Shown one piece after another: positions 59,917 to 64,000 of a stretch of 64,000 nucleotides of DNA. Source of the DNA: Muraenolepis orangiensis. Taxonomy: Eukaryota > Chordata > Actinopteri > Gadiformes > Muraenolepididae. The notes under the pieces were generated by a model, which saw nothing but the letters and a program-made list of their open reading frames with translations, searched no databases and had not been told where the DNA came from. The stretch covers positions 18,776,892 through 18,840,891 of the forward strand of contig CM051019.1 in the NCBI GenBank assembly GCA_027704905.1, read 5' to 3'. A program made the translations under genes and the position numbers. Position 1 is the first letter of the stretch. Every line of letters starts with the position of its first letter.

Positions 59917-60349
59917 TGTAGTGGCAAAAACGCATTGTTTGTTCGTTGTCCTTTCGATTGTTTTACCACGTTTGAGGATACCGGTGCGTCTTGATTCATT
60001 GGACGCGTAAACATGGTCTGAAGCGGAGTAACATAAACTGATGGTTTTATTTAGTTGTTTTAAATACATTGAAAAGCAACAGAAAAGTATAATATCCACT
60101 GTTTGGTCTATTGTTCTTGGTTTAGCTTGACTCGGCTGTTGACGGTCAATGATGGTGTGCGCAAGACACCGGAACCCCCCTGTGGCCGTTGTTCCGCACA
60201 CCTTTATAAGTTTGCCCCCATGACCTATAGAGGGAACAACACTCACAAAACATTATCACATTCCAGCTCTTAATAATATTGAATAGAAATTAAATTAGAA
60301 AGGAGAAATAATATTTATGGCAACTAAAGGTTGATATGGCTCCTACACA
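59917..60349 (-). repeat. Putative 3' LTR of the BEL/Pao element
   Basis: In minus orientation it would start TGTGTAGGAGCC after a purine-rich TTAGGGGCCGG tract and end CCACTACA at the repeat junction, giving TG...CA ends and a length of 433 bases. It contains a TTATAAAG word (about 60,202-60,210) and an AATAAA (about 60,044) in the expected order. The boundaries are inferred because no second LTR is in the window. Confidence 0.6.
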
Positions 60350-60493
60350 CCGGCCCCTAATTGTGTGCATGTACAACAATTATTATATGTAAATGTTATA
60401 AAGGAGCCTATATTACTCTACTTAAGCTTAGATGAATTACAACATGTATATAGGTGATACTCATCTCTTACTCCAACCAAGTGGCGGCTTCAC

Positions 60494-61864
60494 TCAGTTC
60501 ATCTTTTCATCACCTTCTAGAAGCAGGCAGAGCTTAGTTACTGGTCTTTCAAATATGCCAGTCTTTGTCTTGATTTTCACTATCCTCACCAAACCTTTGG
60601 AATCAGGTAGGACATCTTCAATTCTTCCTAAATTCCAGGCCCCACGTGGGGCTGTACTGTCCACAACCATCACAACATCCCCTTTCTGGAATCCTCTTTG
60701 GACTGTTGTCCACTTCTGTCTTTCCTGTAACAGGGGTAAGTATTCTTTTGTCCATCTCTTCCAAAACAGATCAGAAAGATACTGAACTTGTTTCCAGCGA
60801 CGTCTGATGTACATATCTGACTTTTTGAACAATCCAGGAGGAAATGAAGGATGACATTTACGAAGAAGAATGTGGTTAGGTGTTAGTGCCTCAAGGTCAT
60901 ATTCATCTTCAGATACTGTGCTGATGGGGCGGCTGTTTAGAATGGCCTCCACTTCGCAGAACAGTGTTTGCAAACCTTCATCATCCAGTGTTTGTTCATG
61001 CACAATGGAGTGGAGAACTTGTCTCACCATACGAATTAATCTTTCCCACACCCCACCATGATGTGAGGCTGCTGGCGGATTAAAACTCCATTGGATGCCT
61101 TTCTGAAGCATTGACTTTTGGATCTTCTCCTTATTCCAATCTGAAATTGCAGCTTGCAGTTCTCTTTTAGCTCCTACCAGGTTGGTACCATTATCAGAGC
61201 GAATATGCATGACATGACCTCTCCTACATACAAACCGTCTTAGAGCATTAATGCATGAGTCTGTATCTAATGAGTGAGCTATCTCAAGATGCAGTGCTCT
61301 ACTTGACATGCAAGTAAATACGACACCATACCGTTTGACTAGGCTTCTTCCTCTTTTGGTCTCAAACGGTCCAAAATAGTCTACCCCTACATTGCTGAAA
61401 GGTGGGAGATCAGCTACAAGTCTCTCTTTTGGTAGGTCTGCCATCTTTTGTTCTCCTATCTTACCTCTAACACGCCTGCACACTACACATCTAGATATAA
61501 CTTTGCGAGTGGCAGAGTTGGCATTAATGATCCAAAACCTTTTCCTGAGCTGAGAGAGTACATGATTTCTTCCGGCATGTCCAAGCTGTTCGTGTATATG
61601 GCGAAGAATGAGTGTGGAGATATGACAGTCTTTTGGTAATATCACTGGACGCTTGGCCTCCTCAGGCATTGCTGCTTTGCTCAGCCTTCCTCCTACTCTC
61701 AGTACTCCGTCCTCCAGTACAGGGTCCAACCTGTAGATGGTGCTCCTTTTAGTCCAACCTTTACAAGCAGATGTGGTATTTCCAAGCTTTGCCAGTTCCT
61801 CTGGATATTTTTGGTGTTGATAAACAACGATGATTGCTTTCTCAGCCCTCAACAGGTCATCCAA
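60494..61864 (-). CDS. BEL/Pao Pol fragment: integrase and DUF5641-like domain
   Basis: This is an uninterrupted 456-codon frame. An HHCC-type zinc-binding region (H91, H96, C126, C129) precedes an integrase core with candidate catalytic residues D162 (in GVDYFGPF), D224 (in RSDNGTN) and E274 (in GGVWERL). From about residue 355 the sequence fits the BEL/Pao C-terminal DUF5641 domain (FWKRWTKEYLPLLQERQKW, GDVVMVVD, WNLGRIEDVLPDSKGLVR). The first Met is probably not a real start: the frame opens just inside the truncation. The lack of stops or frameshifts suggests a young insertion, but without reverse transcriptase it cannot move on its own. Confidence 0.9.
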   Translation of the reverse strand: MDDLLRAEKAIIVVYQHQKYPEELAKLGNTTSACKGWTKRSTIYRLDPVLEDGVLRVGGRLSKAAMPEEAKRPVILPKDCHISTLILRHIHEQLGHAGRNHVLSQLRKRFWIINANSATRKVISRCVVCRRVRGKIGEQKMADLPKERLVADLPPFSNVGVDYFGPFETKRGRSLVKRYGVVFTCMSSRALHLEIAHSLDTDSCINALRRFVCRRGHVMHIRSDNGTNLVGAKRELQAAISDWNKEKIQKSMLQKGIQWSFNPPAASHHGGVWERLIRMVRQVLHSIVHEQTLDDEGLQTLFCEVEAILNSRPISTVSEDEYDLEALTPNHILLRKCHPSFPPGLFKKSDMYIRRRWKQVQYLSDLFWKRWTKEYLPLLQERQKWTTVQRGFQKGDVVMVVDSTAPRGAWNLGRIEDVLPDSKGLVRIVKIKTKTGIFERPVTKLCLLLEGDEKMN

Positions 61865-61876
61865 TGAAATCTGTAT

Positions 61877-64000
61877 CTATAGTCACATGTATAACATCTA
61901 TAGTCACGTGTATAACATCTATAGTCACGTGTATAACATCTATAGTCACGTGTATAACATCTATAGTCACGTGTATAACATCTATAGTAACATGTATAAC
62001 ATCTATAGTCACATGTATAACATCTATAGTCACGTGTATGACATCTATAGTCACGTGTATAACATCTACAGTAACATGTATAACATCTATAGTCACATGT
62101 ATAACATCTATAGTCACGTGTATAACATCTATAGTCATGTGTATAACATCTATAGTCACGTGTATAACATCTATAGTAACATGTATAACATATATAGTCA
62201 CGTGTATAACATCTATAGTCACGTGTATAACATCTATAGTCACGTGTAAAACATCAAGGTCACGTGTATAACATCTATAGTCACGTGTATAACATCTATA
62301 GTCACGTGTAAAACATCAAGGTCACGTGTATAACATCTATAGTCACGTGTATAACATCTATAGTAACGTGTATAACATCTATAGTCACGTGTATAACATC
62401 AAGGTCACGTGTATAACATCTATAGTCACGTGTATAACATCGAGGTCACGTGTATAACATCTATAGTCACGTGTATAACATCTATAGTCACGTGTATAAC
62501 ATCTATAGTCACGTTTATAACATCCAGGTCACGTGTATAACATCTATAGTCACGTGTATAACATCGAGGTCACGTGTATAACATCTATAGTCACGTGTAT
62601 AACATCCAGGTCACGTGTATAACATCTATAGTCACGTGTATAACATCTATAGTCACGTGTATAACATCTATAGTCACGTGTATAACATCCAGGTCACGTG
62701 TATAACATCTATAGTCACGTGTATAACATCGAGGTCACGTGTATAACATCTATAGTCACGTGTATAACATCTATAGTCACGTGTATAACATCCAGGTCAC
62801 GTGTATAACATCTATAGTCACGTGTATAACATCGAGGTCACGTGTATAACATCTATAGTCACGTGTATAACATCTATAGTCACGTGTATAACATCCAGGT
62901 CACGTGTATAACATCTATAGTCACGTGTATAACATCGAGGTCACGTGTATAACATCTATAGTCACATGTATAACATCTATGGCCACGTGTATAACATCTA
63001 TAGTCACGTGTATAACATCTATAGTCACGTGTATAACATCGAGGTCATGTGTATAACATCTATAGTCACGTGTATGACATCAAGGTCACGTGTATAACAT
63101 CTACAGTCACGTGTATAACATCTATAGTAACGTGTATAACATCGAGGTCACGTGTATAACATCTATAGTCACGTGTATTACATCTATAGTCACGTGTATA
63201 ACATCGAGGTCACGTGTATAACATCTATAGTCACGTGTATAACATCGAGGTCACGTGTATAACATCTATAGTCACGTGTATAACATCTATAGTCACGTGT
63301 ATAACATCCAGGTCACGTGTATAACATCTATAGTCACGTGTATAACATCGAGGTCATGTGTATAACATCTATAGTCACGTGTATAACATCTATAGTAACA
63401 TGTATAACATCTATAGTCACGTGTATAACATATATAGTCACGTGTATAACATCTATAGTCACGTGTATAACATCGAGGTCACGTGTATAACATCTATAGT
63501 CACATGTATAACATCTATAGTCACGTGTGTAACATCGAGGTCACGTGTATAACATCTATAGTCACGTGTATAACATCTATAGTCACGTGTATAACATATA
63601 TAGTCACGTGTATAACATCTATAGTCACGTGTATAACATCTATAGTCACGTGTATAACATCGAGGTCACGTGTATAACATCTATAGTCACATGTATAACA
63701 TCTATAGTCACGTGTGTAACATCGAGGTCACGTGTATAACATCTATAGTCACGTGTATAACATCGAGGTCACGTGTATAACATCTATAGTCACGTGTATA
63801 ACATCTATAGTCACGTTTATAACATCGAGGTCACGTGTATAACATCTATAGTCACGTGTATAACATCTATAGTCACGTGTATAACATCAAGGTCACGTGT
63901 ATGACATCTATAGTCACGTGTATAACATCTATAGTAACGTGTATAACATCGAGGTCACGTGTATAACATCTATAGTCACGTGTATAACATCTATAGTAAC
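61877..64000 (+). repeat. 20/21-bp E-box minisatellite, right block
   Basis: About 100 units continue to the window edge. The 21-base type holds CTATAGTCACGTGTATAACA; a 20-base type has GAGGTCACGTG, AAGGTCACGTG or CAGGTCACGTG instead of CTATAGTCACGTG. The two types alternate in recurring patterns, so groups of units were amplified together. Most units keep an intact CACGTG. Confidence 0.96.

Larger units (their letters stand above)
59917..61876 (-). mobile_element. BEL/Pao LTR retrotransposon, 5'-truncated
   Basis: The element keeps the 3' part of pol and one LTR. It interrupts a minisatellite that continues on both sides. gag, protease and reverse transcriptase are absent, and the upstream end stops abruptly at the repeat (about 61,876). 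ATCT precedes the LTR end and also starts the right-hand repeat, but that word is part of the repeat unit, so a target duplication cannot be proved. Confidence 0.88.

Noticed and set aside
59530..64000. CRISPR-like direct repeat array
   Set aside because: Units of 20-21 bases are contiguous with no unique spacers, and the context is eukaryotic; it is a minisatellite.

Overview
The window reads as teleost fish nuclear DNA. It has spliced genes with GT-AG introns, a vertebrate-type xrn2/nkx2.4 linkage, fish-style L2-like LINE tails and tRNA-derived SINEs, a ZBED-type hAT element, a BEL/Pao retrotransposon, and an extreme load of (CA)n, (CT)n and minisatellite arrays. Such tandem-repeat density is reminiscent of gadiform fishes, but that is only a guess. 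Nothing here looks bacterial or viral.

Layout. 1-13.4 kb: no convincing gene; micro- and minisatellites alternate with short unique blocks, some possibly regulatory. 13.4-16.3 kb: the last two coding exons and poly(A) signal of a small PPC/DUF296-domain protein gene (+). 16.3-28 kb: repeat-rich intergenic DNA, including a 2.7-kb GATA/TATC array with internal strand switches and a perfect-looking 787-bp tandem duplication. 28,076-53,464: xrn2 (+), the nuclear 5'-3' exoribonuclease, reconstructed here as 31 coding exons. Its introns carry SINEs, LINE tails, a 1.9-kb hAT element with an 8-bp target-site duplication, and several minisatellites. 54,552-56,037: nkx2.4 (-), an NK2-class homeobox gene with two coding exons, convergent with xrn2. 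56-64 kb: upstream flank of nkx2.4, more microsatellites, then an array of units of about 21 bp, each holding a CACGTG E-box, interrupted by the 3' part of a BEL/Pao element (integrase, DUF5641-like tail, one LTR).

How the genes relate. xrn2 next to nkx2.4, tail to tail, matches the human chromosome 20 arrangement (XRN2, NKX2-4, NKX2-2, PAX1, FOXA2), part of the conserved pharyngeal gene cluster. xrn2 is a housekeeping bystander there, so its long unique intron blocks are reasonable places to look for enhancers of the neighbouring developmental genes; that is inference.

Main oddities. (1) xrn2 exon 11 uses an acceptor that is the last unit of a minisatellite carrying about 19 near-identical acceptor copies. 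(2) xrn2 exon 30 and nkx2.4 exon 2 each lack one base in a G homopolymer, which looks like a systematic consensus error. (3) The PPC gene has a donor site that runs directly into a (GT)n tract. (4) An eight-copy array of CTCF-like motifs sits at 9.8-10.1 kb. (5) At least one minisatellite appears to have been seeded from a SINE. I found no clearly new multi-gene system.
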